NCBI GenBank assembly: GCA_036003845.1
Contig: DASYRX010000159.1
Coordinates: 1-64,000, forward strand
Origin: DASYRX01 sp036003845
GTDB taxonomy: Bacteria > Gemmatimonadota > Gemmatimonadetes > Gemmatimonadales > Gemmatimonadaceae
Direction of reading: 5' to 3'
DNA length: 64,000 nt
Under the pieces are notes generated by a model, which made no database searches, had not been told where the DNA came from, and saw only the letters and a program-made list of their open reading frames with translations. This document shows positions 36,385 to 44,529 of the stretch, in pieces. Position numbers and translations under genes: made by a program. Numbering within the stretch: position 1 is the first letter of the stretch; every line of letters begins with the position of its first letter.

Positions 36385-37161
36385 ATGAAACTGATCCGTA
36401 GGCCGCTTATCGCAAGCACGCTGGCGTTCGCTCTTTTCTCGGCCACAGCGCGTGCACAGACAGCCGCCGAACACATCGCGCTGGGCGACAAGGAGCACGC
36501 GGCGTTCAATTCCACCGCGGCACTCAGGCACTACGAGGCAGCCGTCGCGCTGGAACCGAACAACGCCGAGGCGCTCGGCAAAGCGTCGCGCGATGCGGTG
36601 GATGTCGGTGAGAGCGAACAGAACCGTGTTACGCGCGATTCGCTCTTTCGCGTAGGCGAACGCTACGCGCGTCTAGCCGTGACAGCGAATCCGAACGACG
36701 CGGAGAATCACTTTCATCTTGCTCGCGCGTTAGGCAGAGCCGCGCTCTCCGTCGGCGTGCGCGATCGCGTAAAGTACGCCAAGGACATCCGCGAACAGGC
36801 GATGAAGGCGCTGGAAATCAACCCGCAGCATCCGGGCGCGTTGCACGTCATGGGCGTGTGGAACGCTGAAGTGATGCGCCTCAACAGCGTGCAGCGTTTC
36901 TTCGCGAAGACCGTGCTCGGCGGCGGCGTGCTGGGAACGGCGAATTGGAAGGATGCCGTCTCTTATATGGAGCGCGCTGTCGCCGCGGATCCTGAGCGGC
37001 TGACCCACCGGCTCGACCTGGCAAAGATTTACATAGATGTGAAGGACAAGACGAAAGCACGCGAGCAGCTCGAGCATATCATTGCGGCGACCGGGCAAAG
37101 CGACGTGAACGATCCCATCTATAAGCGAGAGGCGAAAGCGTTGTTGGAAAAACTCTCATAG
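36385..37161 (+). CDS. Exported TPR-repeat protein
   Basis: The protein has 258 residues. A cleavable signal peptide (KLIRRPLIASTLAFALFSATARA, cut after ARA) is followed by TPR-like helical hairpins throughout (STAALRHYEAAVALEPNNAE, GERYARLAVTANPNDAENHF, AMKALEINPQHPGALHVMG). It resembles bacterial proteins annotated as regulator-of-microtubule-dynamics-like TPR proteins. A periplasmic scaffold role is likely and partners are unknown. ATG 36385 is chosen because it begins the signal peptide; it is divergent from deoA with a 61-bp gap. Confidence 0.8.
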   Translation: MKLIRRPLIASTLAFALFSATARAQTAAEHIALGDKEHAAFNSTAALRHYEAAVALEPNNAEALGKASRDAVDVGESEQNRVTRDSLFRVGERYARLAVTANPNDAENHFHLARALGRAALSVGVRDRVKYAKDIREQAMKALEINPQHPGALHVMGVWNAEVMRLNSVQRFFAKTVLGGGVLGTANWKDAVSYMERAVAADPERLTHRLDLAKIYIDVKDKTKAREQLEHIIAATGQSDVNDPIYKREAKALLEKLS

Positions 37162-37239
37162 CGCTTCCTGCTGTGGAGTTGCATGTTTTGTGACTCGCGT
37201 CACACCGCTCCGGCCGCGCTTGGCACGACTTTGCAAGAG

Positions 37240-37638
37240 ATGACAGCCACACAAATCGACCGCGCCCCAACGATCCTCATTGTCGAGGACAATGAGGACA
37301 ACCGCATCGTGTACAGCACGATGCTGCGACACTTTGGCTTCGCTGTGGATGAGGCCGAGAACGGTGCTGAGGGAATCCTCAAAGCCCGGACAGGGCTCCC
37401 GGACCTAATTCTCATGGACATCGCCATCCCGCTCGTGGATGGTTGGGAAGCGGTTCAGCGGCTTAAGAAGGATCCAGCCACGGCAGCCATCCCGATCGTG
37501 GCGCTGACCGCTCACGCCATGCCGGCCGATCGCGAGAAGGCAATTCAGGTGGGGTGTGACGGCTACCTCGCCAAGCCATGTGAGCCGCGAGCGGTTGTCG
37601 AGGAAGTAAGGCGCATCCTCGAAAGTAAGACCGTCTAG
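37240..37638 (+). CDS. Single-domain response regulator (CheY/DivK type)
   Basis: The protein has 132 residues, a receiver domain only. The acidic pocket is TILIVEDNEDN, the phosphoacceptor is Asp60 in LILMDIAIP, and the switch residues are Thr in VALTAHAM and Lys in YLAKPCEP. There is no output domain, so it must act by protein contacts, as DivK or CheY do. Sequence around the active site is closest to hybrid-kinase and DivK receivers. ATG 37240 is chosen; the frame upstream adds 19 unlikely residues. No histidine kinase is adjacent. The GAF gene follows after 131 bp. Confidence 0.92.
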   Translation: MTATQIDRAPTILIVEDNEDNRIVYSTMLRHFGFAVDEAENGAEGILKARTGLPDLILMDIAIPLVDGWEAVQRLKKDPATAAIPIVALTAHAMPADREKAIQVGCDGYLAKPCEPRAVVEEVRRILESKTV

Positions 37639-37769
37639 GGCCGCACCTTAGGCCCGCCCGGCGTTGCCAGCGCACGGGCTTCGACGTCCTTATGCCATGC
37701 GGGGCTGTATAGCCTCGTCCCGGGCGCAGCGAGCAACGCCGCGGGTGGTCCCCACACACGGCACGGCCA

Positions 37770-38588
37770 ATGGAACCCCTGTCTCATTCTTTGATCGAAG
37801 CCGACCCGGAGCACGCGCACTCGGGCGCGGACGAGCTTTCGAATTTGCGCTCGCAGGTCGCGAGCCTAACTAGAGAGCGCGACCAGCTGCTGGCTGTGGT
37901 GGACATCCTCCAGGAAATCTCGTCCACTCTGCACTTCTCCGAGATTCTGCAGCGCATCGCGCGCAAACTCGGCGACATGTTCGGGTTGGATCGCTCGTCG
38001 ATCTTCCTTGCCGGCGACGGTGGCGCTCAGGTGCGCTTGGTCGCGACGTACGAAGACCCGTCGCTCAGAAATCTCGTCGTGGATCTCGATCGCTATCCGG
38101 AATTGCGGCAGGCGTTCGATTCGGGCGAGACCGTGTTCATTCCAGACGCCGTCAACGATCCGATGCTGTCGCAGGTGCGTGAGAACCTGGATCTCCGCAA
38201 CGTGCGTTCGATCGTTGTAGTGCCGGTGCGTTGGAGAACGAGCGTGATCGGCGCGATCTTCCTGCGCACTGAGCGCGGCTCGGTTCCCTTCTCCCATAGC
38301 GACGTTGAGTTTTGTCAGGTGATCGCGTCGCTTACGGCGACTGCGCTGCGCAACGCGCATCGCTATGAGTCGCTGCAGGCTGAGAGCGGCGACCGGATCG
38401 CCCGCGAGCGGCGTGCAGAGCTGGAGCGCATCGCCATCCTCGCGTTCATGCGCCGACTATTCGATCGTTATGCAACGAGCGACGATCACGTCTGGGCGGA
38501 AACGTTGCTCCCTCGCGCTTCCGACGAAGAGCTCGATCGCCTCGTCTCGGTGACGATGAAGGTGGTGCAGGAAGAAGCTGCAGGCTGA
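37770..38588 (+). CDS. GAF domain protein
   Basis: The protein has 272 residues. A short polar leader and coiled coil (LSNLRSQVASLTRERDQLLA) is followed by a GAF sensory domain at about residues 46-200 (LQRIARKLGDMFGLDRSSIF, VRSIVVVPVRWRTSVIGAIF, FCQVIASLTATALRNAHRYE). A C-terminal helical region of about 60 residues has no known output domain. It may sense a small molecule and signal with the upstream receiver protein; this is inference. Its TGA stop is the first base triplet of the heptamer array. Confidence 0.85.
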   Translation: MEPLSHSLIEADPEHAHSGADELSNLRSQVASLTRERDQLLAVVDILQEISSTLHFSEILQRIARKLGDMFGLDRSSIFLAGDGGAQVRLVATYEDPSLRNLVVDLDRYPELRQAFDSGETVFIPDAVNDPMLSQVRENLDLRNVRSIVVVPVRWRTSVIGAIFLRTERGSVPFSHSDVEFCQVIASLTATALRNAHRYESLQAESGDRIARERRAELERIAILAFMRRLFDRYATSDDHVWAETLLPRASDEELDRLVSVTMKVVQEEAAG

Positions 38589-38662
38589 GGTCTGAGGTCT
38601 GAGGTCAGAGGTCAGAGGTCAGAGGTCAGAGGTCAGAGGTCAGAGGTCAGAGGTCAGAGGTC
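38586..38662. repeat. Heptamer tandem array, left arm (11 units)
   Basis: Three TGAGGTC units are followed by eight AGAGGTC units with no interruption. The first unit supplies the stop codon of the GAF gene, and the stop codon of the opposite four-helix-bundle gene overlaps the array's last base. The inverted partner array lies at 39142-39169 beyond the four-helix-bundle gene. Confidence 0.95.
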
Positions 38663-39056
38663 AGAGCGGCGTAAGGCGACGCATTAACGCCGTCAACATC
38701 CGACCGACTTCGTCGAGCAATCGCTCCGCGACAGCTAAGTTGTCGTCGCGTAAGTATTTCAGTCGCCGTGCGATTCCCAAGTGCGTGTCAAGCTCACGCG
38801 CGGAACCGCGCGCCATTGCCAAGAACCGCGCGTAGTCTCGCGGCTGATTGCGACCTTTTCCTTCTGCGATGTTGGACGCGATTGATACCGCAGCTGTTCG
38901 CATTTGGTGCACGAGGCCAAAGCGCTCAGATGCGGGAAGGCCGCGCGACGCACGATAAACTTCCTCTGCCAAGTCCATGGACTTCTGCCACACGATCAAA
39001 TCGCGATGGCTTGCCGCGGGGCGTGGTGCGCGCGATGTCGGCTTCACGAGCAACAC
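38661..39056 (-). CDS. Four-helix-bundle protein (S23/23S rRNA IVP family)
   Basis: The protein has 131 residues and matches the four-helix-bundle family first seen in 23S rRNA intervening sequences, related to Avd of diversity-generating retroelements. Diagnostic segments are HRDLIVWQKSMDLAEEVYRA, RFGLVHQMRTAAVSIASNIA followed by EGKGR, and YARFLAMARGSARELDTHL. It is not in an rRNA gene here. Instead it stands alone between a left array of AGAGGTC heptamers and an inverted right array at the ligA 5' end, like the single gene of a small mobile element. No reverse transcriptase or variable repeat is present. The biochemical function of the family is unknown. Confidence 0.9.
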   Translation of the reverse strand: MLLVKPTSRAPRPAASHRDLIVWQKSMDLAEEVYRASRGLPASERFGLVHQMRTAAVSIASNIAEGKGRNQPRDYARFLAMARGSARELDTHLGIARRLKYLRDDNLAVAERLLDEVGRMLTALMRRLTPL

Positions 39057-39088
39057 GGTAGCTGCTTCTCAACGAGACGCGACATCGT

Positions 39089-41182
39089 TTGCACGCTAGC
39101 ACTATCGTTCAGACGCAATCGCCATTTTGCGAGCAAGCTCTGACCTCTGACCTCAGACCTCTGACCTCCTTATCAGACCGCGCCTCCGAACTGCGCGAAA
39201 CGCTCGAACGAGCGTCGTACGAATACTTCGTACTCGACAGCCCGAGCATATCGGACGCGGAGTACGACAAGCTTTTCCACGAGCTAAAAGAGATCGAGCG
39301 CGAGCACCCAGAGCTGCGCACGCCGGATTCCCCGACGCAACGCATAGGTGCAGCGCCAGTCACCGGACTGCCGAAGCACAAGCACGCCGTCGCGATGCTC
39401 TCGCTCGCCAATGCCTTCAATGACGAGCAGCTGAGCGAGTGGGAAGATCGCCTCGTGCGTATCGCCGGTGATGAAATCCGCGCCGCCGGCTACTCCGCCG
39501 AGCTCAAGATCGACGGCACCGCGGTAAGCCTAACGTATGAGGACGGCGTGCTGGTTCGCGGAGCCACACGTGGCAACGGTCTCATCGGCGAAGACGTCAC
39601 GCCGAACATCCGCACAGTGCGCGACGTTCCGCTGCGCCTGCGTGGTTCGCGCATTCCATCGATCGTCGAGATTCGCGGCGAGATCTACTACCCGTTCGAT
39701 CTCTTCGAGAAGATGAACGAGGAGCGCGTGCGAGCCGGCTTGCCTGTGTACGCCAATCCGCGCAATACAGCAGCTGGAAGTCTGCGGCAACTCGATCCGG
39801 CGATGACAGCCAAGCGTCCGCTGCGCTTCTTCGGCTACACGGTTGTCGCGCCGTTAGGCGATCCCCTCCCCTTCCGCACGCAGACCGAGGTGCTCGATGG
39901 ACTGAAGGAGTGGGGCGTTCCAGTTGCACCGTATCACAAGCACTGTCCCTCGTTGCAGGACGTCACGGCGTGGGCGCACGCCCTCGAGTCCACGATTCGC
40001 CCGACGCTCAGCTTCGCGATCGACGGTGGCGTCGTGAAAATCGATCCGCTCGCGCTGCAGGAAGACTTGGGTGTCGTGGGTGGTCGCGAGCCGCGCTGGT
40101 CCATCGCGCGAAAGTTCGCGCCTGACATCGCCGAGACGCGCCTGCTCGAGATCCGCGTGAACACAGGGCGCACCGGCGTCCTGACGCCGTACGCTGTCCT
40201 CGAGCCAGTCGAGATCGGCGGTGTGACCGTGACGAACGCCACGCTGCACAACGAGGATCTCATCAAACAGAAGGATCTGCGCGAAGGTGACATGGTTCTG
40301 GTTAAGCGCGCCGGCGAAGTCATACCGCAGATCATCAGTCCGGTCCCTGAAAAGCGCACCGGCGATGAACGGCCCTGGGAAATGCCGAAGGTGTGCCCGT
40401 CCTGCGGCACGGCCGTTGTGCGTGAGGAGGACGATGCCGGCGTCTACTGCCCTAACGCGAGTTGCCCTGGGCGCCGTCTCGAAGGGCTCGTCCACTTCGC
40501 GAGTCGCGGTGCGATGGACATTCGCGGCCTCTCCTACCAACGGATTCAGCAACTCGTGGACGCTGGACTCGTGCGCGACGCAGCCGACATCTACAGCCTG
40601 ACGGCGGACGCGCTGGTCCAGCTGGAGCGCTTCGCCGAGAAGAGCGCGCAGCAGCTCGTCGCGGCGATCGACGATTCGCGAAAACAGCCCTTGGCGAGGC
40701 TTCTGTTCGCTCTGGGGATCCGACACGTGGGCGCGACTGTCGCCGAGCAGCTGGCCAACGAGTTCGGAACGCTCGATGCGTTGATGGGCGCCTCGCTCGA
40801 GCAGGTGTCCGGCGTGCACGGCGTGGGCGACGAGATAGCCAGCGCCGTCGTGCGGTACTTCCAGGACCCATCCAGCGCCGATCTGGTAGCCCGTCTGAAG
40901 GCTGCCGGGGTCAATTTCGAGCAGCCGCGCCGAGCGATGGCCGGGGGTGCCCTGAAGGGGCTAACGGTCGTCATTACAGGCACGCTGCCGACCCTGAGCC
41001 GAACGGACGCGAAAAAGCTTCTCGAGCAGGCGGGGGCGCGCGTGGCAGATTCGGTCTCCCGAAGCACGGATTTCGTGGTTGCGGGAGAGGCGGCAGGGAG
41101 TAAGCTGGAAAAGGCGCGTCAGCTCGGCGTCGAAGTGATCGATGAAGCAGAGCTGCGCCGCCGGATTGAAACGCTTGCATGA
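39089..41182 (+). CDS. ligA: NAD-dependent DNA ligase
   Basis: LigA, 697 residues as the longest frame, seals nicks using NAD+. The Ia domain (DSPSISDAEYDKLFHELKEI), adenylated Lys in AELKIDGTAVS (residue 140), the zinc finger (CPSCG, YCPNASCPG), the HhH region and the BRCT domain (LKGLTVVITGTLPTLSRTD) are all present. The start is uncertain. The frame opens at TTG 39089 and then passes through the GACCTC heptamer array, giving the odd reading LTSDLRPLTS. No ATG or GTG occurs between there and the family core. CTG 39161 would give a normal-length N-terminus. Confidence 0.95.
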   Translation: MHASTIVQTQSPFCEQALTSDLRPLTSLSDRASELRETLERASYEYFVLDSPSISDAEYDKLFHELKEIEREHPELRTPDSPTQRIGAAPVTGLPKHKHAVAMLSLANAFNDEQLSEWEDRLVRIAGDEIRAAGYSAELKIDGTAVSLTYEDGVLVRGATRGNGLIGEDVTPNIRTVRDVPLRLRGSRIPSIVEIRGEIYYPFDLFEKMNEERVRAGLPVYANPRNTAAGSLRQLDPAMTAKRPLRFFGYTVVAPLGDPLPFRTQTEVLDGLKEWGVPVAPYHKHCPSLQDVTAWAHALESTIRPTLSFAIDGGVVKIDPLALQEDLGVVGGREPRWSIARKFAPDIAETRLLEIRVNTGRTGVLTPYAVLEPVEIGGVTVTNATLHNEDLIKQKDLREGDMVLVKRAGEVIPQIISPVPEKRTGDERPWEMPKVCPSCGTAVVREEDDAGVYCPNASCPGRRLEGLVHFASRGAMDIRGLSYQRIQQLVDAGLVRDAADIYSLTADALVQLERFAEKSAQQLVAAIDDSRKQPLARLLFALGIRHVGATVAEQLANEFGTLDALMGASLEQVSGVHGVGDEIASAVVRYFQDPSSADLVARLKAAGVNFEQPRRAMAGGALKGLTVVITGTLPTLSRTDAKKLLEQAGARVADSVSRSTDFVVAGEAAGSKLEKARQLGVEVIDEAELRRRIETLA
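39142..39169. repeat. Heptamer array, right arm (4 units, inverted)
   Basis: GACCTCT, GACCTCA, GACCTCT, GACCTCC: the reverse complement of the left-arm unit. It lies within the 5' end of the ligA reading frame. Together with 38586-38662 it delimits an element of about 584 bp around the four-helix-bundle gene. Confidence 0.9.
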
Positions 41183-41757
41183 GGCTTCCAATGGCATCGC
41201 TCGATTTTCGCGCGCACGGACTAGCAGCCTTTCCACGCGCTTCTCTCATCGCGCTGCGTCGCGCGCTACTTCGCGATCATGGTCCCGAGGCTGCCGGTGC
41301 GTTGCAGGAAGCTGGCTACGCCGGTGGTGAGACAGTGTATGCGGCCTTTACGAACTGGCTAGCCGAGCGATCTGAAATCGGCGCTGAGCATTTGGACGTC
41401 GAAGCGTTTCAGGAACGCGCGTCCGAATTCTTCAGCGAGTTCGGCTGGGGGTCTCTAAGTGTCGGCGCCATTGACGATGCCGTTGCGACGCTCGATGCGG
41501 AGGATTGGTGGGAAGCGGACGGCGAGGATCGTCTCGACGCGCCTGGTTGCCACCTAACGACTGGGCTTTTTGCCGATCTCTTCGGACGACTTGCCGGCAC
41601 GCAGGTCGCCGTTCTTGAAGTCGAGTGCCGCGCGATGGGGCATGCGCATTGTCGCTTCCTGGTCGGTAGTCCCGACGTTCTGGAATTCGTCTACGAGGAT
41701 ATGACGCAGGGCGCGACGTACCAGGACGCTGTGGCATCAGCGGCGCACACGGCCTAA
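41179..41757 (+). CDS. V4R domain protein
   Basis: The protein has 192 residues. The C-terminal half carries the 4-vinyl-reductase (V4R) small-ligand domain, recognised from CHLTTGLFADLFGRLAG, then VLEVECRAMGHAHCRFLVGS with conserved Cys residues. The N-terminal half is helical (ALLRDHGPEAAGALQEAGY). V4R domains bind small hydrocarbons or form regulatory sensors. No catalytic partner is near, so the role is unknown. The start ATG overlaps the ligA stop (ATGA); an ATG four codons later is also possible. Confidence 0.8.
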   Translation: MRLPMASLDFRAHGLAAFPRASLIALRRALLRDHGPEAAGALQEAGYAGGETVYAAFTNWLAERSEIGAEHLDVEAFQERASEFFSEFGWGSLSVGAIDDAVATLDAEDWWEADGEDRLDAPGCHLTTGLFADLFGRLAGTQVAVLEVECRAMGHAHCRFLVGSPDVLEFVYEDMTQGATYQDAVASAAHTA

Positions 41758-41794
41758 CGACAAAGACAAGAGCGATTCGGATCTCGGGTCGCTT

Positions 41795-42310
41795 CTAGGT
41801 CGAGTCGGCGTATTTCGGATTGGGGACTAGTTCACCGTCGACAAGAACTTCGCGATCCCACGGCAGGACGATTACGCTTTCAGTCGCGAGCGCATAGAAA
41901 TCCGGCTCGTGCGTGCCCGTCTTGAACGACACGGCCGTGCGCACCTCGCGCGCCCCGGCGTTCACTGCCGCGGCAACCGCCAGCCGAAGCGTGTCGCCCG
42001 ACTCGCACGTCTCATCCACAACGAGCACGCGCTGATCGCGCACTTCCTGCGGCGCTCTGCCTAACACGGCCGGCGTCGCGCGCACGTGCTCTGCCCGATA
42101 GCGGCGACTAACAATGATCGAATAAAACTCGCGATCCAGAATGGCGGCGACCGTTGCACCGGGAATCACACCCGCGGGCGCGACGCCGAGGACGAGATCT
42201 GGCTCGTAGGTGCGCGCCACTTTGAGCGCGAGCGCGCGCGAGAGCTCACCGAAGAGCGGCCACTCGACGATGAACGTCCCTTTGCTCGGATCGCGCGGCG
42301 GTCGAGGCAT
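41795..42310 (-). CDS. Phosphoribosyltransferase family protein
   Basis: The protein has 171 residues with a type I PRTase fold. The PRPP-binding loop is the variant VLVVDETCESGDTLRLAV, where the usual TGxT is SGDT. An upstream strand and loop read LVLGVAPAGVIPGATVAAIL. Proteins of this kind are often annotated as hypoxanthine or xanthine phosphoribosyltransferases. The start is set at ATG 42310 (MPRPPRDPSKGTFIVEW), where the fold begins; ATG 42427 would add 39 residues. It lies divergent from the TPR gene at 42512. Confidence 0.8.
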   Translation of the reverse strand: MPRPPRDPSKGTFIVEWPLFGELSRALALKVARTYEPDLVLGVAPAGVIPGATVAAILDREFYSIIVSRRYRAEHVRATPAVLGRAPQEVRDQRVLVVDETCESGDTLRLAVAAAVNAGAREVRTAVSFKTGTHEPDFYALATESVIVLPWDREVLVDGELVPNPKYADST

Positions 42311-42511
42311 GAGATTCGGGACTGGAAACGAGGTTCGAGCGGCGAACGAGTCGTGAACCGCGAAAGCTATGTTTGAGCCCAAGCGGACGCGAGCGCCGAC
42401 GAGCCCAACTAAGTTGCTGTGCTGCATGGCGTTGCTCGGCTCGCATCCGGGATATACTTTGCGTCGCGTTATACACGCCTCCCGAGACACTCAAATCCCG
42501 TCGATTCGCGC

Positions 42512-43006
42512 ATGTCTTGGCTGAGCCGCTTGTTCGGCGGTCGATCCGAGAGCGATCTCAAGCCGCAGCGAGTGGACTACCTCAAGGAAGCCCTGCTGCT
42601 CGAGCGACAGGGCGACTTCGAGGCAGCGCTCACGTCCTATCGGCTCGCCTTGCGAGAAAAGCCGGACGACCATCGCGTGTTGCAAAACATGGCGATCGCT
42701 TACTCGCGTACTCACCGAACCGACGAGGCTGCGCGCTGCTATCGTCGCGCGCTCGAGATCAAGCCTGATCTCGCAGGCGCGCACTACGGTCTCGGGTTCT
42801 TGCTACTCAAACGCGGTGAGACGGAACAGGGAATCCGCCACCTCGAAGCATTTCTGGCTGCGCCACCGAAAGGAAATGAAGCCGCTCGTTGGGTAGAGCA
42901 CGCCCGAGCCGCGATGGACAGTGTGCAGAATGGTGGCAGCAGCCTATCTGGCGGAGGAGGCGCCGCCGCGCCTAACAACGGCGCATCCGCGGAGCTCCAG
43001 CCGTAA
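42512..43006 (+). CDS. TPR-repeat protein
   Basis: The protein has 164 residues, cytoplasmic. Three TPR units (LKEALLLERQGDFEAALTSY, VLQNMAIAYSRTHRTDEAAR, AGAHYGLGFLLLKRGETEQG) are followed by a Gly/Ala-rich tail. ATG 42512 (MSWLSRLFGG) is preferred. The stop codon is directly followed by the GTG start of the ParA-like gene, so the two are coupled. TPR plus ParA-like ATPase suggests a scaffold for positioning something in the cell; the cargo is unknown. Confidence 0.82.
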   Translation: MSWLSRLFGGRSESDLKPQRVDYLKEALLLERQGDFEAALTSYRLALREKPDDHRVLQNMAIAYSRTHRTDEAARCYRRALEIKPDLAGAHYGLGFLLLKRGETEQGIRHLEAFLAAPPKGNEAARWVEHARAAMDSVQNGGSSLSGGGGAAAPNNGASAELQP

Positions 43007-43774
43007 GTGGGTCGCGTCCTGGCGGTCGTCAGCCAGAAAGGTGGTGTCGGTAAGACCACGACCTCAGTGAATCTGGCAGCGGCCTTCGCGCGGCGCGGCC
43101 TCAAGACCCTCATCGTCGACACAGATCCGCAGGGCGCGGTGCGCTATGGCATCGGCCTCAGGCGCGGTCACGCCACACACGGATTCGCCGACTACCTGAC
43201 CGGCGAGCGACAGCTGCGAGACGTGATACTTCCGACCGCGCTGCCATGGCTGCGTGTGATCCTCGCCGGCTCCGTGTCCGATTCGGCGAATCACACGGAG
43301 TATCAGCGCCGCGTCGCCGAAACGAACTTGTTAGGCGAGCTCCTGCGCACGGCGCGCGAGCGCTGCGACATCGTCGTCGTCGACACGCCGCCTGGTCTCG
43401 GTCCGGTCGTCCTTCGCGTCTTGCAGGACAGCCAGCACGTAATCGTGCCGCTGCAAACCGAACCCCTCGCTCTGCAGACGACGCCCCAGATCTTGCGCGG
43501 TATTCAGGAGATGGCCGACGTGAATCCCGAGCTCACGCTCGACGGCCTCCTGCTTACCATGTACGAGTCGGGGCACTCCGCCGCCGAACGTGTGGCCGAG
43601 TACGTGCGATCGCACCTTCCCGCCGACATGGTGTTTGATCTTGTCATTCCGCGTTCTGTGGCCGCGACGGAAGCGTTCGCTGCTGGTCAGCCTGTGGTGC
43701 TCCGGACGCCCGGCGATCCCGCATCCCAGGCGTATGTGAACCTGGCCACGCTGCTTGTCGAGCGTTTTGGATGA
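43007..43774 (+). CDS. ParA/Soj-like ATPase, orphan
   Basis: The protein has 255 residues. The deviant Walker A KGGVGKTTTSVNLA (from residue 11), the switch I region TLIVDTDPQGAVRYGIGL and Walker B DIVVVDTPPGLGPV define the ParA/MinD superfamily. No parB gene or centromere-like repeat is next to it, so this is not the chromosome parABS locus. Orphan ParA proteins position chemoreceptors, carboxysomes or other cargo. Translation begins at GTG immediately after the TPR stop, and its stop overlaps the lipoprotein start. Confidence 0.9.
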   Translation: MGRVLAVVSQKGGVGKTTTSVNLAAAFARRGLKTLIVDTDPQGAVRYGIGLRRGHATHGFADYLTGERQLRDVILPTALPWLRVILAGSVSDSANHTEYQRRVAETNLLGELLRTARERCDIVVVDTPPGLGPVVLRVLQDSQHVIVPLQTEPLALQTTPQILRGIQEMADVNPELTLDGLLLTMYESGHSAAERVAEYVRSHLPADMVFDLVIPRSVAATEAFAAGQPVVLRTPGDPASQAYVNLATLLVERFG

Positions 43775-44526
43775 GTAGTCGTTGGGCAGTTTGCAGCCTG
43801 GCTCTATTTGCGGCCGGCTGCATCGACCTTGGCACCGATACGAATGCGATCGGTGCGATCAGTTTTGACGGCATTCCCTATCCTGCTGTCGTAGCCGGCG
43901 ACACGCTGCGCAATGAGCAAGGTCAGGTCACTGCTCTGAGGGCAACGGTACGTAGCGGCGCGGGCGATACTGTCCCTAACGCGAAAGTGCAGTTTTTCAC
44001 GCGTGACACAACCATCCAGCTGACGGCGGACGGAATTGTGATCGGGCGCGCGACCGCAACGGGACTCGCGCGACTCTTCGCCACGGTGGACGGCCTCCAA
44101 AGTATCACGCGAGAAATTGATGTCGTTAGGCGTCCCGACTCAGTTGAGTTTGTGAGCGCGCCCACGGAGCTCACAGTCAGTTCTGCAGATACAACGAACA
44201 ATTCGCAGCCGTTCCAACTGCGACTGCTCAACATGGCGAGTAGCCGCGGCGTGAAGGGCTTTCTCGTTCGCTACACGCTCGAATTCCGCGGAGCAGTGAT
44301 TGCGCCCGGCGATACGACGCGGATCTTGTTGGTTGACGATTTGGGACGGCCGTCGACAGTGGACACAACAGACGACAGCGGCAACGCCGGGCGTCGTGTG
44401 CACGCGCGAGTGCCGGCGCTGTCAGGCGTGACCGATTCGGCGATCGTGCGCTGGCACGTGTCCGCCGGGGCCTATCCTGGCATCCAGACCGAATTCCAGC
44501 GTGTGTTGCGTATTCGTCCTCCCTGA
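43771..44526 (+). CDS. Predicted lipoprotein with Ig-like fold
   Basis: The protein has 251 residues. A lipobox LFAAGC places the lipidated cysteine at residue 17. The remainder is beta-rich with Thr/Asp and reads as two Big/invasin-like Ig modules (ALRATVRSGAGDTVPNAKVQ, LRLLNMASSRGVKGFLVRYT). Such modules are common in cell-envelope proteins of this phylum. It overlaps the ParA-like gene by 4 nt and precedes the acyl-CoA ligase gene by 3 nt. What links these products is not evident. Confidence 0.72.
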   Translation: MSSRWAVCSLALFAAGCIDLGTDTNAIGAISFDGIPYPAVVAGDTLRNEQGQVTALRATVRSGAGDTVPNAKVQFFTRDTTIQLTADGIVIGRATATGLARLFATVDGLQSITREIDVVRRPDSVEFVSAPTELTVSSADTTNNSQPFQLRLLNMASSRGVKGFLVRYTLEFRGAVIAPGDTTRILLVDDLGRPSTVDTTDDSGNAGRRVHARVPALSGVTDSAIVRWHVSAGAYPGIQTEFQRVLRIRPP

Positions 44527-44529
44527 GTA

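Noticed and set aside
30397..36515. Longer upstream starts for dciA, deoA, the cyclase and the TPR genes
   Set aside because: The added residues overlap neighbouring genes, are low-complexity and do not match family N-termini; internal starts fit better.
38586..38662. Tandem array resembling a CRISPR
   Set aside because: The 7-bp units are contiguous with no spacers, and no cas genes are near. It is a simple tandem heptamer array.
38661..39056. Diversity-generating retroelement accessory (Avd)
   Set aside because: The protein family is related, but no reverse transcriptase, template repeat or variable repeat is present nearby.
43007..43774. Chromosome partition locus parAB
   Set aside because: There is no parB gene and no parS-like repeat, and the neighbours are TPR and lipoprotein genes.
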